The notes under the pieces are model-generated. The model was not told the origin of the DNA. It did not search any database and worked only from the letters and a program-made list of their open reading frames with translations. 64,000 nucleotides of DNA from contig NZ_BSNS01000011.1 of NCBI RefSeq assembly GCF_030160115.1, positions 496,001 through 560,000 of the forward strand, in the 5' to 3' direction. The stretch's first letter is position 1; each line of letters opens with the position of its first letter. This document shows, piece after piece, positions 8,233 to 16,124 of this stretch. The DNA comes from Devosia nitrariae. Lineage in GTDB: Bacteria; Pseudomonadota; Alphaproteobacteria; Rhizobiales; Devosiaceae. The position numbers were made by a program, and so were the translations under genes.

Positions 8233-8257
8233 AACGGCTGCGGAACTCGACTATTCC
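8233..8257 (-). promoter_or_regulatory. candidate EcfG-type promoter of sodC
   Basis: On the minus strand: GGAAT (8257-8253), 16 bases, CGTT (8236-8233). One mismatch in the -35 box. About 37 bases separate the -10 box from the sodC start. Confidence 0.5.
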
Positions 8258-8308
8258 GCGACCGTCCATAGTACTCGATGCCTTGAACGCCCAGGCGCGC
8301 TTCGAGAT

Positions 8309-8641
8309 TTACGGCCCGATGGCAGCGGTCAGCTGATCGCAGGACACCCACCACTGCGAGGGAAAGGCTGCGTCGCGTAGACGGCCGAGAAAGCCCTGAT
8401 CAGTACCGAAATCGATGAGGCAGAGACTGCCGCTCTCCGTTGTGAGAGAGTTCACCTGAAGGGTGGTACACTCATCAGGGGAGATGGCTCCTTGGCTATT
8501 GATCGACTGTTCCAATGCGCTCTGGCTGGGGCAGGCGACCATCGAATTCGCGTCTCCGGTCGATGTGGTTTGCGCCAGCCCGGCAGTAGCGGGAGCGGCC
8601 ATGGAAAGTACCGCGGCCAATATCAGAGGTTTAACGAGCAT
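8309..8641 (-). CDS. small secreted protein, unknown function
   Basis: About 110 residues from an ATG at 8641 with an AAAGGAG ribosome binding site. The signal peptide (LILAAVLSMAAPATAGLAQ) would be cleaved near residue 24. The mature part contains four Cys, probably forming two disulfides in the periplasm. No domain recognised. The gene follows gcd on the same strand after an inverted repeat, so it may be a separate or partly read-through transcript. Confidence 0.65.
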   Translation of the reverse strand: MLVKPLILAAVLSMAAPATAGLAQTTSTGDANSMVACPSQSALEQSINSQGAISPDECTTLQVNSLTTESGSLCLIDFGTDQGFLGRLRDAAFPSQWWVSCDQLTAAIGP

Positions 8642-8696
8642 TGGACTTCTCCTTTGGAAGGTGGCCTTACATTGGCCTCTGCCACCCGGCAGCCTC

Positions 8697-8730
8697 AGCG
8701 GTTGCGGTGCGTGACCGCTCCGCAACCGCT
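8697..8730 (-). terminator. inverted repeat after gcd, possible terminator
   Basis: Perfect 11-base arms AGCGGTTGCGG (8697-8707) and CCGCAACCGCT (8720-8730) with a 12-base loop, lying just after the gcd stop. No T-tract follows on the minus strand, so it may be a transcript-stabilising hairpin instead. Confidence 0.4.
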
Positions 8731-8734
8731 GTTG

Positions 8735-11299
8735 TCACTCCTGTTCGGGCAGGGCCCAGGCGATGAGGTAGTCGCCGATGGGGGTCTCCATGAAGTGGTG
8801 CCCACCCGGCGCGATGGCGATGAACTGGCGTCCGCCGACCTCATAGCTGATCGGCGTCGTCTGCCCGCCCGCCGGCAGCTCATCGCTCCAGACCGTCTCG
8901 CCGGTCTCGATATCGATGGCCCGGATGAGATTGTCGGTGGCCGCCGCGATGAAGACGAGGCCGCCTGCCGTGATCACGGGGCCGCCATTGTTGGGCGTGC
9001 CGATCTTCATGGGTAGCATCGAGGGGATGCCGAACGGGCCGTTGGCCCGTGCGGTGCCCAGAGGTTCGTCCCAGAGCGTCTCGCCGGTTTCGAGGTCGAT
9101 GGCGCGGATGCCGCCATAGGGCGGCTGCTTGCACATGAGGCCCGTCCAGTCTTCGCGCCAGCCGGCGTTGACGTCGATGGCATAGGGTGAACCAAGCTGT
9201 GGATCCGGTCCTTCCTGGTCGGGGTCGTATTCCGGCTCGAACAGGGCATGTACCTCGCCCGCTTCTTCACGCGGGACCAGGCGATTGTAGTTGGGCATAT
9301 CGTTGTAGTTGGCAATGAGGGTGCCACGTTGAGTGTCGACCGCCATCGATCCCCAGTCCTGGCCGCCATTGTAACCGGGATACTGGATCCACCTGCCGTC
9401 GGTGGTCGGCGGCGTATAGACGCCTTCATAGTTCGCCATCTTGAACTGGATGCGGCACCAGAGCTGGTCGAGGGGCGTCGCGCCCCACATGTCCTTCTCG
9501 GTTAGTGCCGGGAACAAAAGGCTGTGATAGGTCGAGAACGGCTGCACGGGCGAGAGATAGTCCGGCTCGACGCCCATGCCGGTCGGCACCTCTCGCTCCT
9601 CGACCGGAAACAGAGGCTCTCCGCTGCGCCTGTCGAGGACATAGATCTCACCCTGCTTGGACGAGACGATGATGGCGGGAACGGTGCCGTCGTCGGTCGG
9701 GAAGTCGACGAGGCTCGGCTGTGAGCCGAGATCGTAGTCCCATACATCGCGATAGACGGTCTGAAAGTGCCAGACGTCTTCACCCGTGGTCACGTCCACT
9801 GCCACCAGCGCGGTGGCGTACTCGTTCTCGAGTTCGCTGCGGTTGCTGCCGTAGTAGTCGACCGCCGAGTTGCCGAGGGGCAGATAGACATGACCCAGCT
9901 CCTCGTCGCCGGCTGCTATCGTCCACATATTGGGTGTTCCGCGTGTATAGACCTCGCCCTCGGCGGGCGCGTCGCGATTGTCCGGATTGCCGAGGTCCCA
10001 GGCCCAGGCGAGCTCGCCGGTGACGGCGTCGTATCCGCGCACGACCCCCGAGGGCGAATCCTCGGCCTGGCCATCCTTCACCTGCGCGCCGACGACGGCG
10101 ACGCCGCGCACGATCGTCGGCGGCGAGGTCACCGTATACCAGCCCGGCACGGTTTCGCCGATGCCTTCCTCGAGGAAGACTTCGCCATCGAGGCCGAAAT
10201 CGGGGCAGGGTTGGCCGGTGCGGGCATCGACCGCCAGCAGCCGAGCATCGAGCGTGCCCCAGAGGATGCGGGTGGCGCAGAGTTCGTTGTCGGCGGCGTC
10301 CGGCACCTCGAAATAAGCAACGCCTCGGCACGTTGCGCCATAGGGGATGGCGTCTTCAGAAACCTGCGGGTCGTAACGCCATTCTTCTCGGCCGGTTGCC
10401 GCGTCGACAGCGATGGCGATGCCCATGGCCGAGCACATATAGAGGTCGTCGCCGACCTTGAGCGGCGTGTTTTCGGGAGAGTAGTCATCGGTCTCGCCCG
10501 GCATGTCGCCGGTGCGGTATTCCCAGACGCGTTCGAGCTGGCCGACATTGCCGGGATTGATCTGCCCGAGCGGAGAGTAGCGGTTCGCCCGGTAGGTACC
10601 GCCATAGGCCGGCCAGTTCTCTCCGACCTCCATGGTCGGCAGAGGGTCCTCGTTGGCCGGTATACCGGTCGGTGTCGTCGCTGCGGGCTCGGCGTTCTCT
10701 TCGGAGGGCATCTCCGGATCGGTCTCCGGTGCCGGCTCCAGGGCGGGAAGCTCCTCGGCGGGCGGAGCCGGCTCCTGCGTCGGTGGAGCGGTCTCCTCAG
10801 TTGGCGGAGCAGGTTCTTCTGTCTCGGGCGCCGTCTCCTGCGCGATCACCGGATTGTCCGTATGACCGATCAGCAAGGGGGTCATGAGCGCCAGGGCAAG
10901 CGCCGCGGCAGCGCCCGTAACGGTATCACGGCGCCAGGTCCGGCCGCGCAGGGCCGGCGCGGCGAGCAGTACCAGGACGAGAACGACCGTCGGTGCGACG
11001 AGCCGGGGTACCTGTGCCCACCCGTCGAACCCCACTTCCCAGAATGCCCAGATCAGCGTGCCGAGATAAGTGACGAGATAGATCCAGACGGCGAGCATTG
11101 AGCGCTGGAAGAGAAAGAACGCCGTCAGCAAGAGGCCGATGCCGGCCAGAAGGTAATACCAGGATCCCCCGAGCGCGGCCAGCCAGACGCCGCCTGCGGT
11201 GATTAGTATGCCGAAGACGGCGACGATCGTTGCAAGGATCATGACTGCCCAAAACCCGAACCCGCGGTTAGGGCGATCCTCTCGAGGTGTGTCTGTCAT
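8735..11299 (-). CDS. gcd: membrane-bound PQQ-dependent glucose dehydrogenase
   Basis: About 854 residues. The N-terminus has five hydrophobic segments (roughly 15-140) that anchor the enzyme and bind ubiquinone. A 60-residue tract rich in Pro, Glu and Thr (EETAPPTQEPAPPAEE) follows, then the eight-bladed quinoprotein propeller in the periplasm with repeated W-motifs such as AVDAATGREEWRYDP and IDIETGETVWSDELPAGG. It oxidises glucose to gluconolactone with PQQ and passes electrons to ubiquinone. I chose the ATG at 11299 (MTDTPREDRPNRG) with AAGGGAG upstream, not the longer frame from 11485. An exact EcfG promoter sits 30 bases upstream. The propeller is full length. No PQQ synthesis genes are in the window. 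Confidence 0.92.
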   Translation of the reverse strand: MTDTPREDRPNRGFGFWAVMILATIVAVFGILITAGGVWLAALGGSWYYLLAGIGLLLTAFFLFQRSMLAVWIYLVTYLGTLIWAFWEVGFDGWAQVPRLVAPTVVLVLVLLAAPALRGRTWRRDTVTGAAAALALALMTPLLIGHTDNPVIAQETAPETEEPAPPTEETAPPTQEPAPPAEELPALEPAPETDPEMPSEENAEPAATTPTGIPANEDPLPTMEVGENWPAYGGTYRANRYSPLGQINPGNVGQLERVWEYRTGDMPGETDDYSPENTPLKVGDDLYMCSAMGIAIAVDAATGREEWRYDPQVSEDAIPYGATCRGVAYFEVPDAADNELCATRILWGTLDARLLAVDARTGQPCPDFGLDGEVFLEEGIGETVPGWYTVTSPPTIVRGVAVVGAQVKDGQAEDSPSGVVRGYDAVTGELAWAWDLGNPDNRDAPAEGEVYTRGTPNMWTIAAGDEELGHVYLPLGNSAVDYYGSNRSELENEYATALVAVDVTTGEDVWHFQTVYRDVWDYDLGSQPSLVDFPTDDGTVPAIIVSSKQGEIYVLDRRSGEPLFPVEEREVPTGMGVEPDYLSPVQPFSTYHSLLFPALTEKDMWGATPLDQLWCRIQFKMANYEGVYTPPTTDGRWIQYPGYNGGQDWGSMAVDTQRGTLIANYNDMPNYNRLVPREEAGEVHALFEPEYDPDQEGPDPQLGSPYAIDVNAGWREDWTGLMCKQPPYGGIRAIDLETGETLWDEPLGTARANGPFGIPSMLPMKIGTPNNGGPVITAGGLVFIAAATDNLIRAIDIETGETVWSDELPAGGQTTPISYEVGGRQFIAIAPGGHHFMETPIGDYLIAWALPEQE

Positions 11300-11328
11300 T
11301 GATCTAAGCTCCCTTTTCCTCAGGGCGC

Positions 11329-11353
11329 AACGAACGCACCGTCCATCTGTTCC
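11329..11353 (-). promoter_or_regulatory. EcfG-type promoter of gcd
   Basis: On the minus strand: GGAAC (11353-11349), 16 bases, CGTT (11332-11329). Exact consensus. The -10 box ends 30 bases before the gcd ATG at 11299, which also supports that start. Confidence 0.75.
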
Positions 11354-11549
11354 GAGCTTGCTTTTTCGGCTGACCTGCATTCGTTCAACTGTTTGGGCGT
11401 AGTGGAACGTCCACCCTTGTCCCGACGTTTGTGCGCAGTGACTGCGAGCGGGGTAAACAGCCTTGGCAAGCCCGGTGAGCGACATCGCCTCTGCGATGGC
11501 CGTACCCGCTCTCCTGCAAAAAGTCTCGCCCTAGCGGCCAAGGTGACCC

Positions 11550-12530
11550 ATGACGGCCGTCGAGCCTGTTGAGCTTCTGTCCGGACAAACCCCTGCGACC
11601 GACGTTGGCATGATCTTTCCGCGATGGCGGGCGCAGGCGTCGGGAGCTTGGGAAGACGTCAACCAGGAGTGGGCGGAACTGACCGGTCAGTGCCTAGACG
11701 AGGCGCGTCAATGGGGATGGCTCGATTGTCTCCATGCCGATGATCGGGAAAATCTGAGGACCGCGTTTGCCAAGGGTGCCGGCGAGGGTGCAGGGCGCTC
11801 GCTGAAGATCCTGGGGCGTGTTCTTGACCGGGTCGAGGGGCGTTATCGGTGGATGGAGTTCCGCGCCGTTCCCCGCCAGACGGGCGGTTGGTTCGGCGCG
11901 GCTCTGGACGTCGACCAGTTCGTGACGGCTCTCAACCACCTGGAGGTCCAGCGGAACGAGCAGCGGCATCAGGCACGCAACCTGCTGGCGACCATTCGGG
12001 CGATATTCCGCCGAGTTCTCGCGACCAGTGATGGTCTAGATGCGGTCCAGTCCCGCTTCGAAGACCGTCTCGATGCGATTGCCCGCCTGCAACTGGTGCT
12101 CTCGGGAGGCGAGGCCGCGTCGCCCACTCTTGCCGATCTGATGGCTGCCGAGGGGGCGGCGATCGAAGGCGTTGCCGCAGGTCGCCTGAGCTACGATGGA
12201 CCGGCGATCAGCCTGCCGCGGCGAACCTACGAAATTGTGGCGATGGCGTTGCACGAGCTGCTGACCAACGCGCTCAAACACGGGGCGCTCGGTCAGCCTG
12301 GCGGCAGCGTCAGGGTTTTCTGGGTGCATGCGAAAAGGACGCTCGTTGTCAACTGGCGCGAATACTGCCCGCAGGGCCTGGCCGAGCCGGCGCCGTCGCG
12401 CCGGGGCTACGGCCGAGAGCTCATCGAGAGGGCGCTGCCCTACGACCTGGGCGCGGACATCTTCTACGAATTCGATAAGTCGGGCCTCTCCTGCCGCATG
12501 ACCATACCGATTGGAGCTGACGATGACTGA
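11550..12530 (+). CDS. HWE-family sensor histidine kinase with PAS domain
   Basis: A 326-residue soluble kinase. The first 130 residues form a PAS fold (WEDVNQEWAELTGQCLDEA, then HADDRENLRTAF and WMEFRAVP). The HWE dimerisation/phosphoacceptor box is at about 138-160 (EQRHQARNLLATIRAIFRR; His in RHQARN). The ATPase part carries the N-box ALHELLTNALKHG and the family's WRE motif (VVNWREY), ending with GYGRELIERALPYDLGA. There is no transmembrane segment, so it senses a cytoplasmic signal. It overlaps the response regulator gene by eight bases and surely pairs with it. HWE kinases often feed the general stress or light response in Rhizobiales. Confidence 0.88.
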   Translation: MTAVEPVELLSGQTPATDVGMIFPRWRAQASGAWEDVNQEWAELTGQCLDEARQWGWLDCLHADDRENLRTAFAKGAGEGAGRSLKILGRVLDRVEGRYRWMEFRAVPRQTGGWFGAALDVDQFVTALNHLEVQRNEQRHQARNLLATIRAIFRRVLATSDGLDAVQSRFEDRLDAIARLQLVLSGGEAASPTLADLMAAEGAAIEGVAAGRLSYDGPAISLPRRTYEIVAMALHELLTNALKHGALGQPGGSVRVFWVHAKRTLVVNWREYCPQGLAEPAPSRRGYGRELIERALPYDLGADIFYEFDKSGLSCRMTIPIGADDD

Positions 12531-13017
12531 GATCGACAATGCTGCCCTGCGCGGTAGCCGCGTGCTGGTGGTGGAAGACGATTACCTGCTCGCAGAGGAT
12601 CTCTGCCGGGACTTGCGCGAAAGCGGAGCCACGGTCCTGGGGCCGGCCCCGACCGTCCACTATGCCTATAGTCTGCTGCTCGGCAGGCGGGGTGTGGATG
12701 GCGCAGTGCTGGATGTGCGCCTTCACGGGCGCAATGTCTTCGAATTGGCCGAGCGGCTGCGCGAGCTCGATATCCCGATGCTCTTTGCCACCGGCCATCA
12801 GCAGGATATCCCTGCTGAATTCGGCAATGAAGCGCGGCTCATCAAGCCGCTGCGGACAAACGAGCTGATCGACAAGCTCGGGCACCTCGTCAGGCGCGAG
12901 GAGAGCCGCCCGGCAGGTGGCGCGCCGCCATCGCCCGCCGCCGAACCGCCGCTGCCGATCGATGCGCGCATCGGCCGATGCGTGACGCGGGCGCTGCGTT
13001 TGCGGTTCAGTGAGTGA
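12523..13017 (+). CDS. single-domain response regulator
   Basis: About 164 residues with one receiver domain: acidic pair VVEDD near residue 14, phosphoacceptor Asp in AVLDVRL near residue 60, switch Thr in LFATGH near 85 and Lys in LIKPL near 107. The C-terminal 40 residues are Pro/Ala-rich with no output domain. I chose the ATG at 12523 (GGAG six bases upstream), which overlaps the kinase stop. It is the partner of the preceding HWE kinase. The lack of an output domain suggests phospho-relay or protein binding. Its end overlaps the convergent Crp/Fnr gene by 11 bases. Confidence 0.88.
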   Translation: MTEIDNAALRGSRVLVVEDDYLLAEDLCRDLRESGATVLGPAPTVHYAYSLLLGRRGVDGAVLDVRLHGRNVFELAERLRELDIPMLFATGHQQDIPAEFGNEARLIKPLRTNELIDKLGHLVRREESRPAGGAPPSPAAEPPLPIDARIGRCVTRALRLRFSE

Positions 13018-13765
13018 CGGCTCCGGCTCGCCCGTTGCGCTCGTAGCCCAAGCTCGTGACGTCAAAAAGTGCCAGGCGCCGCAGGGCGGCGGTATCGTTG
13101 AGGGTGACGATCCCCTTGCTCATGGCGACGAGGTGCATGCGCCGCAGCTCCTGGAGCGTACGGTTGACATGAACCGACGACAAGCCGAGCGCGTCGCCGA
13201 GATCGGTCTGCGTGGCGGGGAAGTGAAACGTGCCTTTCTCGACCAGTCCCACGCGCCGCAGGCGCAGTTCCATCTCGCACAAGAGATGCGCCATGCGCTG
13301 CAGGGCGTTGCGCTGGCCGAGGCTGATCATCCACTCGCGTCCGATCGCCTCGTCCACTGCATTGGCCGCCAGCATCGCTCTCATGAAGACTGGAAACCGC
13401 TCGCTGGCGGCAACGAAGCTTTCCGCCTGCATGCGGGCAACCGCAACCTGCGACAGCGCAAAGACGTGCTGTCCCACGTGCCCCGAGGACAAGAACCGAT
13501 AATCGCAGATATCCCCCGGCACCAGGAAGGCGGTGATCTGGCGGCGCCCGTTCGCCAGGCGCGTGAACCGGTAGGCAAGACCGCTCATGATCACGACGAT
13601 CCTGTCGGCGGGCGCGCCCTCCTCGAGGATGGTCGCGTGCGCCTGGTGGTGGTTGAGGGCCTTGATCAGATGAGTGAGGGAGGCGAGTTCCTCCTCGGAC
13701 ATCCGCACAAGGCCTGCCAGGTTCGCCAGGAATGGACGGATGCTGACGAGGTTGCGGTCGATCAC
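13007..13765 (-). CDS. Crp/Fnr-family transcriptional regulator
   Basis: A 252-residue regulator with a cyclic-nucleotide-binding-like beta-barrel at about 25-135 (LEEGAPADRIVVIMSGLAYR, FLVPGDICDY) and a winged helix-turn-helix at about 170-235 (TQTDLGDALGLSSVHVNRTL as recognition helix). There is no N-terminal Cys cluster, so it is not an FNR-type iron-sulfur sensor, and no clear cAMP-binding phosphate cassette is seen. Such proteins without effector motifs are common in Rhizobiales and often act in stress responses. The gene overlaps the response regulator end by 11 bases on the opposite strand. Confidence 0.85.
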   Translation of the reverse strand: MIDRNLVSIRPFLANLAGLVRMSEEELASLTHLIKALNHHQAHATILEEGAPADRIVVIMSGLAYRFTRLANGRRQITAFLVPGDICDYRFLSSGHVGQHVFALSQVAVARMQAESFVAASERFPVFMRAMLAANAVDEAIGREWMISLGQRNALQRMAHLLCEMELRLRRVGLVEKGTFHFPATQTDLGDALGLSSVHVNRTLQELRRMHLVAMSKGIVTLNDTAALRRLALFDVTSLGYERNGRAGAVTH

Positions 13766-13971
13766 AGGTTATACCGGAGTGGGTGCTGACAGGCAGGTGA
13801 ACGCGAAATGGGCCCCGAAGGTTGTCACGCTTATGATGCTGACCCTGCTTTGAGGGAGCCCCTGTCGCCGATTAACGCAGGTTAGACGTGCACTGCAGCG
13901 CCGTTTGCATTCTGGTTGCGATGGCTGGGGCTTAACACTTGTAAGCCCTGGGCATCCTCTGTGTGCGGCCG

Positions 13972-13997
13972 GGAACGTGTCGTCGACAAACCTCGTT
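13972..13997 (+). promoter_or_regulatory. EcfG-type promoter of the DUF892 gene
   Basis: GGAAC at 13972-13976, 17 bases, CGTT at 13994-13997. Exact consensus, 37 bases before the DUF892 start. Confidence 0.75.
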
Positions 13998-14034
13998 GCT
14001 GTGCACCGACAACCAAAGCTGTGAGGACACCCAA

Positions 14035-14526
14035 ATGGCAGGCAACAAGAAGCTCGAAGACCTTTTCGAGGACACGTTGCGCGATATCTACTATGCGGAA
14101 CGCCAGATCACCAAGGCGCTCCCCAAGATGGCCAAGGCGGCGCAGTCGCAGGAACTGCGGCAGGGCTTCGAGCACCACCTCGAGGAGACCGAAGGGCACG
14201 TCGAACGCCTGGAAAAGGTTTTTGAGCTGCTCGGCAAGCGCGCGCGTGGCAAGACCTGCGACGCCATCCTCGGCATCATCGACGAGGGCAAGACGATCAT
14301 GGACGAATTCAAGGACAGCGAGGCTATCGATGCCGGCCTGATCTCGGCAGCACAGGCGGTCGAGCACTACGAGATCGCACGCTACGGCACCCTCAAGACC
14401 TGGGCCCAGGAACTGGGGATGAGCGAGGCCGTCCGTCTGTTTGACGAAACCTTGAGCGAAGAGAAGCAGACGGACCAGAAGCTCACGCAGATCGCCGAAT
14501 CCTCGGCCAATCTGAAGGCCGCCTGA
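14035..14526 (+). CDS. ferritin-like DUF892 (YciE/YciF family) protein
   Basis: A 163-residue all-helical protein of the DUF892 family. The ferritin-like four-helix bundle carries Glu/His pairs on paired helices: LRDIYYAERQITKALPKMAK, then FEHHLEETEGHVERLE, and later AVEHYEIARYGTLKTWAQEL. These are the usual di-iron ligands. Members respond to osmotic and stationary-phase stress. I chose the ATG at 14035 with GAGGA upstream; the open frame to 13963 lies over the promoter. An exact EcfG promoter precedes it and a strong terminator follows, so it is a single-gene transcript. Confidence 0.9.
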   Translation: MAGNKKLEDLFEDTLRDIYYAERQITKALPKMAKAAQSQELRQGFEHHLEETEGHVERLEKVFELLGKRARGKTCDAILGIIDEGKTIMDEFKDSEAIDAGLISAAQAVEHYEIARYGTLKTWAQELGMSEAVRLFDETLSEEKQTDQKLTQIAESSANLKAA

Positions 14527-14543
14527 CAAAGCAACCTGTGGAG

Positions 14544-14578
14544 GGCGCCGGAGCCGCAAGGTTTCCGGCGCCGTTTTT
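14544..14578 (+). terminator. rho-independent terminator after the DUF892 gene
   Basis: Nine-base perfect stem GGCGCCGGA (14544-14552) with TCCGGCGCC (14564-14572), 11-base loop, then a run of five T at 14574-14578. Confidence 0.88.
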
Positions 14579-14591
14579 ATATCTGGAGCAG

Positions 14592-14912
14592 TTACTTATT
14601 GGTGCGACCGCGCTGGTTCGGATCGATGCCGCCGGCAATAGTGGTATCGTTCATCACGTCGCCCTCGACGGTGTTGTCACCCGCCAGTACGTTGTCATCC
14701 GAGCCAGTGAGCCCCGGCGACTGGCCGATACCCGGATTGCTCTCGAGATCGCGGTCGGTGGCACTGGCGCGTGCATCGCCGCGTGCGAGGGTCACCTCGT
14801 CGCTGGCCCGCTGCCAGTGCTCTTTGGCCTTGCCTTCCGGCCGGCCCTCCTCTTCCCAGATCTGATAGGCCCGCAGCCTGATCTGTTCCTCAGTCGTAGT
14901 GGTGGTGGCCAT
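14592..14912 (-). CDS. DUF2934 domain small protein
   Basis: About 106 residues from an ATG at 14912 with GGAGGACA upstream. The N-terminal half matches DUF2934: EEQIRLRAYQIWEEEGRPEG followed by a KEHWQRA helix. The rest is a polar Asp/Gly/Asn-rich tail with no structure evident. The domain is widespread in Rhizobiales small proteins, function unknown. A near-consensus EcfG promoter is present upstream. It is convergent with the DUF892 gene. Confidence 0.8.
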   Translation of the reverse strand: MATTTTTEEQIRLRAYQIWEEEGRPEGKAKEHWQRASDEVTLARGDARASATDRDLESNPGIGQSPGLTGSDDNVLAGDNTVEGDVMNDTTIAGGIDPNQRGRTNK

Positions 14913-14938
14913 GGCTGTCCTCCATTCTGTTCGGAAGA

Positions 14939-14963
14939 AACGCGTCACGCCCCTCTTCGCTCC
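14939..14963 (-). promoter_or_regulatory. candidate EcfG-type promoter of the DUF2934 gene
   Basis: On the minus strand: GGAGC (14963-14959), 16 bases, CGTT (14942-14939). One mismatch in the -35 box. Confidence 0.45.
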
Positions 14964-15013
14964 TGACTAAAGGCTGCCGACCGCTGAAATCGATCACAGT
15001 CGGCGCTCCGCCG

Positions 15014-15038
15014 GGAACGCTGGTGCCGTTCGGGTGTT
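15014..15038 (+). promoter_or_regulatory. candidate EcfG-type promoter of the CBS gene
   Basis: GGAAC at 15014-15018, 16 bases, TGTT at 15035-15038. One mismatch in the -10 box; about 31 bases before the CBS-protein start. Confidence 0.5.
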
Positions 15039-15069
15039 CTGTTCCAAGTCACAAGCGGAGGACAGACCA

Positions 15070-15498
15070 ATGAAAGTGAGCGAACTGATGACCCGGGAGG
15101 TGCGCACCGTCACCCCCGACCATAGCCTGCAGGATGCGGCCCGGCTGATGGGCATGATCGATGCAGGCTTCCTGCCGGTGGCGGACGACGACCATCTGGT
15201 CGGTACGATCACCGACCGGGACATCGCCATACGCGCTATCGCCGAAGGCAAAGGCCCAGAAACCCGGGTAAGCGAGGCGATGACGCGGGACGTCAAATAC
15301 TGCTTCGATGACGAAGACGTCGAGCATGTGGCGCGCAACATGGGCGACATCCAGGTCCGCCGCCTGCCGGTCGTCGACCGCAACAAGCGCCTCGTCGGTG
15401 TGCTCTCGCTCGGCGACATGGCCATCGACAACCTGTCGGCCGACGCCGCCGAAACAGCGTTATCGGGCATATCGCAGCCGAACCACCGAGCCCACTGA
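15070..15498 (+). CDS. tandem CBS domain protein
   Basis: A 142-residue protein made of two CBS motifs: the first at about 1-58 (MTREVRTVTPDHSLQDAARL, ending GTITDRDIAIRA) and the second at about 68-130 (MTRDVKYCFDDEDVEHVARN, ending GVLSLGDMAID). CBS pairs bind adenine nucleotides such as AMP or ATP and act as energy sensors. No effector domain is attached, so it must act on a partner. The ATG at 15070 has GGAGG nine bases upstream, and a near-consensus EcfG promoter precedes it. Confidence 0.88.
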   Translation: MKVSELMTREVRTVTPDHSLQDAARLMGMIDAGFLPVADDDHLVGTITDRDIAIRAIAEGKGPETRVSEAMTRDVKYCFDDEDVEHVARNMGDIQVRRLPVVDRNKRLVGVLSLGDMAIDNLSADAAETALSGISQPNHRAH

Positions 15499-15608
15499 AC
15501 AACCTGCCGGCCGCAACCATCTCCTCCTCAGGTTGAGCCGCGTCGCTGAGGGGACCTTGCAAGAGCGCGGGCCCCTTTAGTGGTTCTTGCTTTCAATCCT
15601 CATCCGCG

Positions 15609-15689
15609 GGGTCATCTCCGCGAAAGCGGGGAACTCTGTTTGCAGTGCCGGCAAAGGAACGGAGGTTCCCGCTTTCGCGAGAATGACCC
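15609..15689. repeat. imperfect inverted repeat in a gene-free gap
   Basis: The arms at 15609-15634 and 15665-15689 pair almost fully: GGGTCAT with ATGACCC, and CGCGAAAGCGGG with CCCGCTTTCGCG, then GAAC with GTTC. The core resembles the CCCGCTTTCGCGGG-type palindromes found scattered in many proteobacterial genomes. Apart from this the 233 bases from 15499 to 15731 hold no gene that I can support. Confidence 0.65.
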
Positions 15690-15731
15690 GGTGGTGATGG
15701 CGGCGGCGGGCCCTCGCGAGATGCGAAAAGA

Positions 15732-16124
15732 TCACCGCAACTGCGCACACGCGGGCAGCAGCACTGCTCCGAGTGCAGCGTAAAGCATCGCCAGGAGCGA
15801 GAGGCCTGCCAGGATCCGCATGACTGAAGTCAGGAACGGCCATTGGTCATCAGGAGAGCTTGCGCCCGTGATGAGGCGATAGCTTGCGCCAGGCATGACG
15901 AACGCCGCGACGGCGAGCGCCATGCAGAGGACGCTCGCCCCAATGACGGTGCCGGCCGCCAACACATTGCCACCGTTCGCCCCGATCCCGACTTCGAAAG
16001 CGCAGAGCGACGATTGCGCTCCATAGATCAGCGTCAGCTGCAACGCCCAGAGGATGGGACCGATCAGGATGAAGATGAGCGTGCCGATCATCTGCCTGTT
16101 GGAGGACGTATCGCGCATCCGCAT
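15732..16124 (-). CDS. small membrane protein of the terminal oxidase operon
   Basis: About 130 residues with three hydrophobic segments (near 14-36, 52-78 and 103-125), predicted integral in the inner membrane. It begins at an ATG that overlaps the stop of the cytochrome oxidase I-III gene by one base, so it is translationally coupled and last in the operon. I do not recognise a family. By position it may be an accessory or small subunit of the oxidase, comparable in size to subunit IV-like proteins. That role is inferred from context only. Confidence 0.7.
   Translation of the reverse strand: MRMRDTSSNRQMIGTLIFILIGPILWALQLTLIYGAQSSLCAFEVGIGANGGNVLAAGTVIGASVLCMALAVAAFVMPGASYRLITGASSPDDQWPFLTSVMRILAGLSLLAMLYAALGAVLLPACAQLR

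Noticed and set aside
9767..11101. A plus-strand frame of 444 codons opposite gcd
   Set aside because: It is antisense to the quinoprotein, has no ribosome binding site and no recognisable domain.
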